Shown: piece by piece, positions 32,901 through 42,000 of the stretch
Position numbering within the stretch: the first letter of the stretch is position 1
How the letters are laid out: each line of letters opens with the position of its first letter
Source: a virus
Virus record (IMG/VR): IMGVR_UViG_3300030451_003001
Span: 1 to 42,984 of that record
Strand: one strand, 5' to 3'
DNA: 42,984 nucleotides
Made by a program: the position numbers and the translations under genes
Notes under the pieces: generated by a model
Told to the model about the DNA's origin: nothing
Databases searched by the model: none
Seen by the model: only the letters and a program-made list of their open reading frames with translations

Positions 32901-34604
32901 AATTTAAGGTTTGGAGACTGTTTCACTTTTGGTAACGGTGTTGAAAGCTTTACTATAAAAGATTCCATAAAAGGTAAATCTATGGAAATCGGTAATAGAG
33001 CTATTGGTTCTTTACAAGACGATTATAAAGAGTCTCATAAAAAGTTTGATATTACATATAGTGGTATATATAATGATGAAACTAATTTAAATCGTCTTAA
33101 TGAATTTAATTTAGGCTTAGCGAACTTTAAACCATTAGAAGAATCTTTTGGTAACTTAAATAAGTTATATGGAAGAGAGACTGATGTGTTAGCACTTCAA
33201 GAAGATAAAATATCTTACGTGCTTTCAGGTAAAAACTTATTGTCTGATGCTTCAGGTGGTGATGTATTAACTTCTGTCCCTGAGGTATTAGGTAAGCAGA
33301 TAGCAAGAATTGAAGAGTTTGGTATAAGTAATAACACTGAAAGTTTCGCTGCATATGGATATGATAAATATTTTACTGACGCTAAACGTGGTGCTTTAAT
33401 ACAATTAAAAGGAGCTGCCGGTTCTTCTGAACAACTAATTGTAATATCTGAAATAGGTATGAAAAGTTGGTTTAGAGATTTATTTAAAAACAATTTTAAG
33501 ACTCAAAAATTAGGTGCTTATGACCCTTATATGAATGAGTATGTTTTAGCTAGTAACGATACTGAAATACCTTTTACAATAGATTGCACGCCTTGTAATC
33601 AAAGACAATCTTTTATACTAAAACAAGGAGATGTAACTACTTTCTGTGTAGAAACTAGCTCAGGTATTGGTTCTGTGTCAATAGATTCTCAAGTCCCTGT
33701 TGCTTCACCTGTAAATTTACAAGTATTTTATAATGGTTCTACTGTTATAAATCAAACTCTTTCTGCAATTTCATCTCATTCTTTTAATAAAAATGTAAGA
33801 AACTTAAATAAATATACAGTTCAGCTTACACCTAATACATCTGATTCTGACTTTAACTTGACAGCTAATTGTCCTGTAGGTATTCCATTAACAGTTATTG
33901 ATATAGTTTTAACAAATAATGAAGATGCTAATAAAACTATACATCATAATTGGAGGTACACTGATGGGGTTCAGGCTGAATCTTCACCTGAATTACCCGC
34001 TGTATTTCAGTCTTCTGATAAATACATAAAAGCATCTTTTTATCAAATATTAGAAGGAAATGAAGGTGACGGTGCTATACCAATTAGAAGTCAAGATTTA
34101 ACTATGAGAACTATTAAATATAGTTCAGATACTTACAATTTAAAAACTACAAATAGATTTGGTTATCATACCTCTAATACATTATATAGTATTCAGCCTG
34201 ATGATTTATTAACTCTCGCTAGTAATTTAACACTATTAACACCAACTATTTCAAGAAATAATGCAGAGGCTACTTTTACTGTTCCTTCGGGAAGTTATAC
34301 TTACTTGTATTTAGTTTGGGATTTAAGATTAACAGTACCAACAACTTTGTGTTCTGACAATATTAATAACCTTCAGGATGTTTGTTGTAATTGTGGTTGT
34401 GCAACAACAAATACCTTGTACACTGTAAGTAATAATAGTACTAGTCAAGTTCAAATACAATACACAAATACAAGTGGTAACTCTGTTAGTCAAGTGTTAG
34501 CATCAGGTAATAGAAGTGTAGATATATGTTCTCAAACATTTCCTGTTATTAATCCTGCTACTGCTAGTGTTACTGTTGTAGTTAAAGAGTGTGACTGTAC
34601 TTAA
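29961..34604 (+). CDS. Giant tail hub protein, nozzle/muzzle-like
   Basis: A 1547-residue protein. The N-terminus has FIKGRMNKSLDERLIPNGEY followed by DAMNVRLGS and, near residue 155, NLLFFTDNYNPPRKINVNKS; such repeated blade-like segments occur in beta-propeller nozzle proteins of podoviruses (T7 gp12) and crAss-like muzzle proteins. The middle is beta-rich. The last part is rich in Cys (CTPCNQ near 1210, CCNCGC near 1474, KECDC at the very end), which is unusual for a cytoplasm-assembled virion protein. It would build the short tail tube end. The gene is the largest complete one in the window. Confidence 0.62.
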   Translation: MAKSKRHFIKGRMNKSLDERLIPNGEYVDAMNVRLGSTEESEVGSVESTKGNEVLTTINLGVFGGIEYNLSNDAKCIGAFEDGANETIYWFIHDSNQPSVSTGKADLIVSYNVNTKSTEYHIVSFKSQTDPTNTTLNFNPQYLITEVNMVDNLLFFTDNYNPPRKINVNKSYAYPTGLAADDGFLSSDILVIVKPPAQAPEVVGVRSDETNYYLEDKFICFGYRYKYEDNEFSATSPFSNPVFSPSSFNLSVESNLNEGMLNQFTSAEVTFNSGDSRVTDVEILLKESDSSQIRVIEKINKFKSNYLDNTNYNHLFSDSKIFTVLSSGEILRLYDNVPLKAKTQTLMGNRLMYGNYVENYNLERSNVGTNLDYSTELVSEEIDTVTIVPNTPLSNTYTLQGSVTSNGQLEIPLANIENKLTAGAILTVNFRVSHNQFSGVVTPMPLGTNENIFVGFSYVLKQDFDSVADMVNSNDFQKAVGIPSNITPNAFPTPDYCSGDTFTDKFNCALLNSISDVNGVAYIKNQSGINNLGDPISATVTQGNSLQFIIPAMAYLQQGQSSFSNPFVVYEYFNIEAANCFFQQVSSPISLHSNRGYQIGIVYMDEFNRATTVLTSNDNTVKVPSDKSSSVNKVKVTIPSTQIAPEFAKRYKFAIKPDAEKYESIFTRFYYTDPDEGYTYFLLQGENIAKVEEGDVLIVKKDALDATASLVKATVLEKKAQSADFISGVESPAGVYMKMLANNFSVVKEGGTDILPGQQSKEENSGGQNVALQYKGFSTDDGSGNFSNPTIPEGSIIKIDFNLYRNQQGNGNSCEYRKYRLKKEFVSPNTYNNIIDWWNGENIGDIIDTGTEKEPSSINNVYINTLLTTSSEIEAFEAGGQFGTNRYQWFQSSSGEIRFLITGTDSCPGSGGDAKIRATFEVFRSANVIAFETEPSEALPDVWYEGQDSYPVSPSGLHLDGGNFADINDQDQTSSQPAILNLRFGDCFTFGNGVESFTIKDSIKGKSMEIGNRAIGSLQDDYKESHKKFDITYSGIYNDETNLNRLNEFNLGLANFKPLEESFGNLNKLYGRETDVLALQEDKISYVLSGKNLLSDASGGDVLTSVPEVLGKQIARIEEFGISNNTESFAAYGYDKYFTDAKRGALIQLKGAAGSSEQLIVISEIGMKSWFRDLFKNNFKTQKLGAYDPYMNEYVLASNDTEIPFTIDCTPCNQRQSFILKQGDVTTFCVETSSGIGSVSIDSQVPVASPVNLQVFYNGSTVINQTLSAISSHSFNKNVRNLNKYTVQLTPNTSDSDFNLTANCPVGIPLTVIDIVLTNNEDANKTIHHNWRYTDGVQAESSPELPAVFQSSDKYIKASFYQILEGNEGDGAIPIRSQDLTMRTIKYSSDTYNLKTTNRFGYHTSNTLYSIQPDDLLTLASNLTLLTPTISRNNAEATFTVPSGSYTYLYLVWDLRLTVPTTLCSDNINNLQDVCCNCGCATTNTLYTVSNNSTSQVQIQYTNTSGNSVSQVLASGNRSVDICSQTFPVINPATASVTVVVKECDCT

Positions 34605-34616
34605 TATATATAAACT

Positions 34617-35684
34617 ATGGCAAATTTTGATACATTTTACATAAACGGGAGGACCCTTTCTGATGCTACTGCTGTTTTTACTGACGCAGCTATGACAACT
34701 TTAGCTCCTCAAAACCTATATAGTGATGGTAACGTAATTAGATTTCAATCTGCAGCACTTACTAATGATATAGCTTTATTTTCAGACCAATCTGAAAACT
34801 GTAATGCTTGTACTACTGATTGTAATTCAGCAGTTAGTTTCTCTCAAAGTTATCAAACATCAGCATCTATGCAGGGTAGTGTAAACTTTGGCACAGAATC
34901 AGGTGCTATAAAAGTTACAATAAAAGGTGTTGGGCTAAGACCTATCGGTGTTGATTTACAGTTAGGTGGTAATCGTTATAATTATTTCTCAAGTAATAAT
35001 TTTCAAGCTACACCTCAAAGATATAACACACCAAATTACTTGTTGGAAAAATCATATTTTTGGTCACTAAACGGTGTAGGTGCTTGCGGTAATTGGACTA
35101 ATGGAACTGCTGATTTAGATATATTAAACTATAATCCTAATAGTGGTGTTTGGGAAGACACAGGAAATGATATTTTAAATCAAAGTTTAGCTAATAAATT
35201 GACTAATGGTTTTCCTCCTATACCTCCTACTAGTGTTGGTTCTGTAGCAGGTAACCTTATAACATATATACCTAAAAATTCTAATGCATCTGAAAATTTA
35301 GATGTCATATTTGAAACTCCTTGTGGTGCTATAGAATCATCTAATAGTGCGGGGAGAGGTTCTGCTATTATTACAGGTCCGATATTATCTGTTGATTGTC
35401 CTGTGGTGTTATCAAGTTTTGCATCAAGCATTGCTTTAGCAAGTCATAGTATAGCGTGTCAAGGAGGTCCTGCTATAAATGTACCAAGATATATAGGTCC
35501 TGTAAGGTCAACTAGTGCAGGAATTTTAGCTTTAGGAGACTTTTTATTTGATAGTCCTAGTGCTGCTGCCTTCACAGCTAACGGCTTTTATAGAACCAAT
35601 GGCTCTAGCTTAAATGGAGTATCAACTTCTTTTGGAAGTTTTAAAGTTGAAAACGGAGTAGTAACAGAAATACAATCTTGTTAA
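34617..35684 (+). CDS. Tail-associated protein, Cys-containing, 355 residues
   Basis: The product begins MANFDTFYINGRTLSDATAV and contains scattered Cys (CNACTTDC near 63, CGNW, PCGAI, DCPVV, ACQGG). It is low in charge and rich in Ser, Thr, Asn and Gly, as expected of beta-rich tail or fibre proteins. It lies between the giant tail gene (12 bases) and another tail protein gene (4 bases), in the same unit. No family is recognised. Confidence 0.55.
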   Translation: MANFDTFYINGRTLSDATAVFTDAAMTTLAPQNLYSDGNVIRFQSAALTNDIALFSDQSENCNACTTDCNSAVSFSQSYQTSASMQGSVNFGTESGAIKVTIKGVGLRPIGVDLQLGGNRYNYFSSNNFQATPQRYNTPNYLLEKSYFWSLNGVGACGNWTNGTADLDILNYNPNSGVWEDTGNDILNQSLANKLTNGFPPIPPTSVGSVAGNLITYIPKNSNASENLDVIFETPCGAIESSNSAGRGSAIITGPILSVDCPVVLSSFASSIALASHSIACQGGPAINVPRYIGPVRSTSAGILALGDFLFDSPSAAAFTANGFYRTNGSSLNGVSTSFGSFKVENGVVTEIQSC

Positions 35685-35688
35685 TAAT

Positions 35689-36501
35689 ATGCCAAATTAC
35701 ACAATAACATACAGCGAAAGCTCTAAAGGTTTTCCATCTTTTTATAGTTTTTACCCTGACTTTATGATAGGTATGAATAATTACTTGTATAGCTTTAAGG
35801 GTGGTCAATTATACAGACACAATACTAATTCAGTAAGAAATAATTTTTACGGAAGTCAAAATCAGTCTAGAATTTCAACTGTTATAAATCAACAACCTTT
35901 AGATAATAAACTTTTCAAAACAATAGGTTTAGAGTCTTCACATAGTTGGAGTGCTAATGTAACAACTGACATTTCACAACAACAAGCTACAGTGTTAGCA
36001 GGCAATTTTGAAGAAAAAGAAGGTCAGTATTTTGCTTATCTGCGTAATGTTGGTGTAGATGCTTCAGGACCTACCCTTACTGAGTCTGATTATAAATCAA
36101 GAAGCGTTAGAGGTGTAGGTGAATGCACGAGTGTTTCAGGTCCTGCCAACGCTACATCAATAGTTTTTAATATCAATATAGATATTAGTAGCTCTGTAAA
36201 TATAAATGACTATATATACTTTGTTTCATCAGGTGATACATCCGCTACATATGGAGGTAGGATAACGTCTATCACAACAGACCAAGTAGCAGAGACAACA
36301 ACTGTAGTTATAGATACTACTATTGGCTCAGGTGCTGCACCGGTTGCAACCGACTATATACTTGCAGCAAAAAATTCATCAGCAGAGTCTACAGGGGTGT
36401 CAGGTCACTATGCTGAAATAACTTTGAGTTTACCTTCGTCAGTTACTACTGCAAGTGAGTTATTTTCTATAGAGTCTGACGTAATTAAAAGTTATCCTTA
36501 A
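35689..36501 (+). CDS. Conserved virion protein, 270 residues
   Basis: The start MPNYTITYSESSKGFPSFYS, then FMIGMNNYLYSFKGGQLYRHN and FKTIGLESSHSW, is a pattern (Y-x-E-x-x-K-G-F-x-SF-x-SF-x-PD) I associate with tail proteins of Bacteroidota phages. Second half: a beta module INDYIYFVSSGDTSATYGG followed by ITSITTDQ, related to the modules at 6628 and 27621. It is the last gene before a new promoter. The structural role in the tail is inferred. Confidence 0.6.
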   Translation: MPNYTITYSESSKGFPSFYSFYPDFMIGMNNYLYSFKGGQLYRHNTNSVRNNFYGSQNQSRISTVINQQPLDNKLFKTIGLESSHSWSANVTTDISQQQATVLAGNFEEKEGQYFAYLRNVGVDASGPTLTESDYKSRSVRGVGECTSVSGPANATSIVFNINIDISSSVNINDYIYFVSSGDTSATYGGRITSITTDQVAETTTVVIDTTIGSGAAPVATDYILAAKNSSAESTGVSGHYAEITLSLPSSVTTASELFSIESDVIKSYP

Positions 36502-36507
36502 ATTTAG

Positions 36508-36515
36508 TATCTTTG
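36508..36515 (+). promoter_or_regulatory. -7 box placed right before the acetyltransferase-like gene
   Basis: TATCTTTG ends only 7 bases before the ATG at 36523, so transcripts would begin at or near the start codon. Confidence 0.55.
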
Positions 36516-36522
36516 CTGATAA

Positions 36523-36933
36523 ATGAAATTCAATATAATACCATTAAAATATGAGGACTACGACAATATACTTGTTGGGTGGTGGAAAGATTGGGGATGG
36601 GAAGCACCGATGCGTGAGTTCTTACCTCAAGATGGTGAAGGTGGTATTATAGTTTATGATGGTGACACACCTGTTTGTGCAGGTTTTTTATATAACACAA
36701 ACTCTAAAGTAGCGTGGGTAGATTGGATTATCTCTAATAAACAATATAGAGTAAAACCAAACAGAAAAGAAGCTATAGAGTTACTCATAGATAGCCTAAC
36801 AAATATGGCTAAGGGTATGGGTAAAGGTTTTACTTATGCTCTGATAAAGCACGATGGTCTTATAAAAACTTATAAGTCCTTAGGTTATACTCAGGGTGAT
36901 TCGTATAATAAAGAAATGATAAAGGCATTATAA
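36523..36933 (+). CDS. GNAT-fold acetyltransferase-like protein
   Basis: A 136-residue protein with LVGWWKDWGWEAPMREFLPQ, GGIIVYDGDTPVCAGFLYNT, AWVDWIISNKQYR and the helix ELLIDSLTNMAKGMGKGF followed by KTYKSLGYTQGDS. Strand-helix order and the final N/K-T-Y-K-x-x-GY are those of GNAT proteins; the acetyl-CoA P-loop (Q/R-x-x-G-x-G/A) is at best degenerate. It may be an acetyltransferase acting on a host or phage protein, or a structural relative. It lies among virion genes, two bases before an internal protein gene, and similar genes occur there in related phages. Confidence 0.65.
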   Translation: MKFNIIPLKYEDYDNILVGWWKDWGWEAPMREFLPQDGEGGIIVYDGDTPVCAGFLYNTNSKVAWVDWIISNKQYRVKPNRKEAIELLIDSLTNMAKGMGKGFTYALIKHDGLIKTYKSLGYTQGDSYNKEMIKAL

Positions 36934-36934
36934 T

Positions 36935-37636
36935 ATGGCAGCATTTACAACTATAGCGGCAGGAGTATCAGCAGCAACTGCATTAGCAGGGACAACAGCT
37001 AGTTTTGTACAGGCAAGCAAGCAAAGAAAACTTGCTGAGCAAGCTCAAAAAGATGCAGATAAAGCGTTTGCAGAGGCAGCAAAAGAGCTTGATGTAAACT
37101 ATATGAAAGAGCTTAGTATAGCTAAGCAACCTTATAAGATACAAAGAGAAAGACTTGCTTCGTTAGCCGCTCAAGGTATGGATATTGGTGCTGAATCTGA
37201 TAGATTAGCATCTGCTACAGCAGGTAGAGTTCTTGCACAAGCTCAAAAAACTGAACAAGATATTACATCTCAACAGATAGCTGACATCCAAGCGTTAGAA
37301 GAAAAGATTGCAACAGAAGAAAAAGACTTAGCAACTAAAAGAGCTAACCTTGGATTAAAAGTGGCTGAAGGTGCAGGAGCTGCAGCAGCACAAGCACAAC
37401 AACTACAACAACAAGCAACTCAGCAAGGTGTTGAAGGTATTGGTGAAACTTTAAGTTCAGCCTTATCTGAGGAGTTAATTCCATTATACGGCTTTGGTAA
37501 TCAACAACAACAAACTGATGTTATCGATACATCATCTTTTGATATTAACGCTATAGACCCATCATCAAATATGTTTAGTGGCTCAGGCTCAGGTATGGCA
37601 AGCGTTACAGGAGTAAATAATTTAATTACACCTTAA
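36935..37636 (+). CDS. Internal virion / ejection protein candidate, helical
   Basis: A 233-residue protein with an Ala-rich hydrophobic N-terminus (AAFTTIAAGVSAATALAGTT), long Ala/Gln/Lys/Glu helices (about 30-160) and a Gln-run plus Ser/Gly-rich tail. This build (short hydrophobic N-terminus, coiled-coil body) resembles T7 gp14-like internal proteins that leave the head to form the ejection channel. No enzyme motif. It is followed by two further large internal-type genes. Confidence 0.6.
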   Translation: MAAFTTIAAGVSAATALAGTTASFVQASKQRKLAEQAQKDADKAFAEAAKELDVNYMKELSIAKQPYKIQRERLASLAAQGMDIGAESDRLASATAGRVLAQAQKTEQDITSQQIADIQALEEKIATEEKDLATKRANLGLKVAEGAGAAAAQAQQLQQQATQQGVEGIGETLSSALSEELIPLYGFGNQQQQTDVIDTSSFDINAIDPSSNMFSGSGSGMASVTGVNNLITP

Positions 37637-37640
37637 TAAT

Positions 37641-39035
37641 ATGGCTGAAGGTAGATATTATGGCTTTAAGGCTCAAGAAGATGCTCAAGTAATAAATTGG
37701 GCGAGTGTTGCTAAAGGTTTAGGTGACACTCTTACTGAAGAAGCAAAAAGAAGAGAAGAAAAAAAGAAGTCTATTGACGATGCTTCTGAAGCGTTAGGGG
37801 ACTTTATTGCTAACTCACCTTTAGGTGGTCATGAAGGAACGGTTGCTGCAACAGCAGATTTAGCTAATCAAGCTCAAGAAATGCGACTTATGCAGGACCG
37901 TATGTTAAAAAGTGGTGAACTTAACATCAAAGATTATAATACTATGAGGGGTAATCTTGAGAAAGATGTCAAAACTCTTTATCAAAGTGCAAAAGAGTTT
38001 CAAGAATTATATGCTGAAGACATTAAAAGAAGTGGACCGGGTGGTTCTGCTGCTCTTCAAGAAACGTGGATGAACTCTCAGCTAGAAGGATTCTTAAACC
38101 CTAGTAATACTAAATATAGATTTAACCCTCGAACAGGAGAGTTAATGATAGGTACATTAGATGCCGATGGTAACTTAGACCAATCAACTATGAGACCCAT
38201 GAGTGCTATTCAAAACGATGTACGAACTCGTATTGACGCTCTTGATGTTCCTCAGGCTGTATCTAATATCACTAAACAACTTCCGGGTAAATTCAGAATT
38301 GCTATAAACAATAAGAATATTAAAGATATTGAAGGCTTTGTTGACAACGAAGACTTTCAATCTGCTATAGATAAAGCTGCAAAAAGCTTAATAGTAGACC
38401 CTAGCAGTGAGGCTAGTGTTTTAACTAACTACTTAGGTGAGTATGGTATAGAAGACTTTACAACTAATCCTGATGAGAAAGGTGATGATAAGATATTAAT
38501 GATACCAAACCCTAAGAATCCGGGTAGTGGTGCAATGATTCCTGACCTTACGGTTAATCAAAAAGAAAAAGCTAAAGAAGCCATCAAAGAGGCATTCTTG
38601 CTAAGCATAGGTTATAGAGAAACGGCTCAAACTAAAACAAAAGACTCGAAAGATAAATCGAAACCAAAAAGTACTTTAATACCTGACACTATGGCTTATA
38701 TAGCTTCAGGAATAAAAGACTTACCTACAGATGAAACAGAAGCTGTATCGGTACTTACAGATAAGTTTAGTGCATTAGGATTTGATTTTAGCGAGGCAGA
38801 TGCGTTTGACAGTACAACTGTTAAAGTTAAAATAGGTAAGTTAAGCCAAGAGTTTGACTTGAGTGATGACAATGGTATAGCTCGATTACAAAAATATTTA
38901 GAAAGTCAAGTTTCTGATAAAGATGTTTTACAAAGAGCCGCTGTAATGTATAAGGCTAATCAAATACCTAAGAGCAATAGTCAAGAGACTACTACTACTA
39001 CTAAAGTTGACGCATTCGGAAACCCTATAGAATAA
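37641..39035 (+). CDS. Internal virion protein candidate, 464 residues
   Basis: The product starts MAEGRYYGFKAQEDAQVINW and is mainly helical and acidic in the first half (DTLTEEAKRREEKKKSIDDA), with mixed regions later and a Thr-rich end (QETTTTTKVDAFGNPIE). No signal peptide or membrane span. It sits between a T7 gp14-like protein and the giant polyvalent-type gene, the place of ejected proteins (cargo proteins of crAss-like phages). Role inferred from position and composition. Confidence 0.55.
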   Translation: MAEGRYYGFKAQEDAQVINWASVAKGLGDTLTEEAKRREEKKKSIDDASEALGDFIANSPLGGHEGTVAATADLANQAQEMRLMQDRMLKSGELNIKDYNTMRGNLEKDVKTLYQSAKEFQELYAEDIKRSGPGGSAALQETWMNSQLEGFLNPSNTKYRFNPRTGELMIGTLDADGNLDQSTMRPMSAIQNDVRTRIDALDVPQAVSNITKQLPGKFRIAINNKNIKDIEGFVDNEDFQSAIDKAAKSLIVDPSSEASVLTNYLGEYGIEDFTTNPDEKGDDKILMIPNPKNPGSGAMIPDLTVNQKEKAKEAIKEAFLLSIGYRETAQTKTKDSKDKSKPKSTLIPDTMAYIASGIKDLPTDETEAVSVLTDKFSALGFDFSEADAFDSTTVKVKIGKLSQEFDLSDDNGIARLQKYLESQVSDKDVLQRAAVMYKANQIPKSNSQETTTTTKVDAFGNPIE

Positions 39036-39038
39036 AAA

Positions 39039-42000
39039 ATGGACAAATTAAAAGCTCTCTACAACAGCTATATTGAACAAGGAATATTAAGTAGTCAAAC
39101 TACCTTTGAACAATTTTCTTTAGCAGATTCTAGTACTCAAGAAAACTTATACCAACAAGGTATTGACAATAAAGTATTAAGCTCTCAAACAGATATTAAT
39201 ACTTTTCAATCTGCTTGGGATGAAGTAAAAAAAAAAGACGAGTCCGTTTCTATTTCTCAAGAGGATGTTACGGAATCTGTTACACCGACAGAGCAGGAAG
39301 AAGTTATCTCATCGGATGTTTCCGAGACAATAAGTCCTCAAGAAGAAATTGACTTTCAAAATTGGATGGCTACAGACCCAAATGTTGTAGCTTGGAGAGA
39401 AGAGTTTAAGCAAACCTACGGTGAAGAGCCTCAGATTGACAATTCAAACTACGACTATCGTGGAGCTTGGAAAGCAGGTATTAAGCCTCAACCTAGTAAG
39501 GTTGATGGTATGTATCATTGGGGTAGCAAAGGTATTGATGGTGTTGATTTAAAATCAGAAAACCATCCAACACGATGGAAGTCTGACTACATGGATGCTA
39601 CCGGAATAAATCCTGATGAAAGTGGTATAACAAAAGAAAAAGCTTTAGAGGTTATATCTAAGTCCGTTCAAACGGACGAACCTGTTGAAAGAGAATTAAC
39701 GCCAACAGAGTTAGACGAGCGATTATATCAAAGCATTTATGGTAAAGCAATAGAAGCCGGTGATGTATCTGTTCCTTCTTTAGAGGATTGGAAAAAAACT
39801 CCTCAGCTTTATTCTCAAAAAGCAGATGAAGAGGATTTATTAACAATACCAAGAACTTTAGAGAAATCTTATGATGATTCTTTTACAGGTCTTATTGTGA
39901 GAATGATATCTAGTAGTGGTGCTACTCCCGGTCCTGTTTTAGGTCCTGTTTATACGGGTAAAGATGAACCCATAATTCCTACAGCAGATAAGTATACTAC
40001 AGAGCCAATGTTTAATATAACAGATTATAAGGATGGAGATACTAATGAATTTGTTACAGGTATTTTAAGCACAGTCTTAGACTTTTTTGTTATGCCTGAG
40101 GTTGGAGTTGGAAGTGCTTTAATTAAAAGTGCTTCACAAGTTTTACCAAAACTACCAATCCTAGGAGCAGGTAAATACACCGTTGATGCTTTAGTTAAGA
40201 GAGGGATGAAACCTGAAGTTGCATCAAGAATAGTTCAAGAACAGCTACCTAAAGTTGTTAATCAATTAGATAAAGCAGGTTCTAAGTTCGGTTTTTTTGA
40301 AACTGCAAAAAATTTTCAAACCCAAGTAGAAGAATTAGGAGGTATAGAAAATGTAGACTTTACTCAATCTCCTGAAGCGTTTTCACAAGGTTATGGTCTT
40401 GGTGTAGGGTTAGGTTTAATAGGTCAAGTTGCTAGGCAAATACCTAGACTAGGTACAGCGTTAAAAACAGATGGAATTAAGAGTGTTTCACAAAAAGGTG
40501 TTACAGGTGTTTTAGGTGAAAGAGGTTTAAATAATTCTAGGATATTAGGTGCAGTAGGTGAGTCATTTGGTTTTACGGGTGAGGTAGGTACATTTGGTTA
40601 TATTAACGCAACTACTCCAACTCTTAAAAACCCTAAGGGTGAGCTTACAGCAGAGTCTTTCAAAGATGGTATGACTGATGCTTTGAAATATGTTATAGCT
40701 TTTAGAACCGTTGGTTTAGCGTCTAAGATAGCTCAAGGTAAGTCCGTTTTCGATAAGCAATTCACAGAGTTTAATGAAGCTGAAAAAGAGCAAGCTTGGT
40801 CTTTAATCACTGATATAAATAGTAAGATTGAAAGCGGTGAGATTAACCCTAAACAGGCACGAAAATATTTAGATGGTGTTATAGATAGAGCAAATACACC
40901 TATAACTTTAGTTGAAAAAGTTATGCAAGAAATTTCAGGTCTAAAAAGTAATTTACCTAGACAAGAAATTTTCAATAAAGTTTTTGACATAAAAGCTGAG
41001 GCTCAGCCTAATGGTACATATAAAATTAATACGTTTTCAAAAGACGGGTTATTACTAACAAGTGTAACTGTTGAGGGTCCAATAGAGGTTAGTAACTATA
41101 TAAGTGAATTTAGCAAAGAAAGAGATAATCAAATAAAAAAAACTAATGATGGTGAAGGCAACTACCCTGTTAATAACACCGTAAATTTTACTATTAATAA
41201 CGACCCAACTCCTAAACAACCAACGACTGACTTAGCTTCTATTGATGAGCAAATAACAACAGATGATGTAGAAGAGTTATCACCTGAAGTAAAAACAGAG
41301 GTAGATGCAATTAAAGCAGATGAGAATATAGATTTATCAGAGCTTGATGAAATAACTACAACGGAAGAAGCTCCTGAGTTTAGAAGAAAACCTCTTACTA
41401 CTCTGACTGAATCTCAAAATACAGAAACAGATGCTAAGGAAGCTCAGATATTAGAAACATTAAATGAAAGAGCTGACAACTTTATAAATGTAAGTGAGAT
41501 TAAGGAGACTGAAGCCACACCTTCTCAAATAAATGTTGAGGCTTTGAATCAAAGAACCGGTGGTAACTTCAAGGAGATAGATATAAAAACACTTGATAAT
41601 GTTCCGGTAATGTTTAACATATCAGACCAATTAACAACGGGTAACTACAATCCAAATGTTACTGATGTAAACCAAAACTACTCGGTAACAAATCCATTTA
41701 CAGGAAATGAAATAATAAATCTAAAAGGTGGTTTAGGATTTAGCTCTGTCAAAGGTCACGAGAATATAGCTTGGGCTAGTGTTACTCAAGATAAAGTTAA
41801 CAACCAAATAAACTCAGCTATAAAGATATACGAAAACAATAAACCTAAATTCGATAAGCTTTGGGCTGAAGGTGTTTTACCTGACGGTCATATTCCTATG
41901 GTTATTGTTAAGATGGGTAATGACAGTATGAAGAGTAATGAAGCCTTAATAAGAGTTATTAAAGATAACTTGGCATCATTCCCTGCTAAAAATAAAATAG

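Noticed and set aside
39230-39237. A10 run in the giant gene as a programmed frameshift site
   Set aside because: The frame continues open for more than a thousand codons after the run with a meaningful protein pattern, so no frameshift is needed.
40741-40752. AGTCCGTTTTCG as another palindrome copy
   Set aside because: Only the left arm is present; the right arm is missing. The same holds for GAGTCCGTTTCT near 39241, and GAGTACGTTTCTCGGACTC near 2558 is only a degenerate look-alike.
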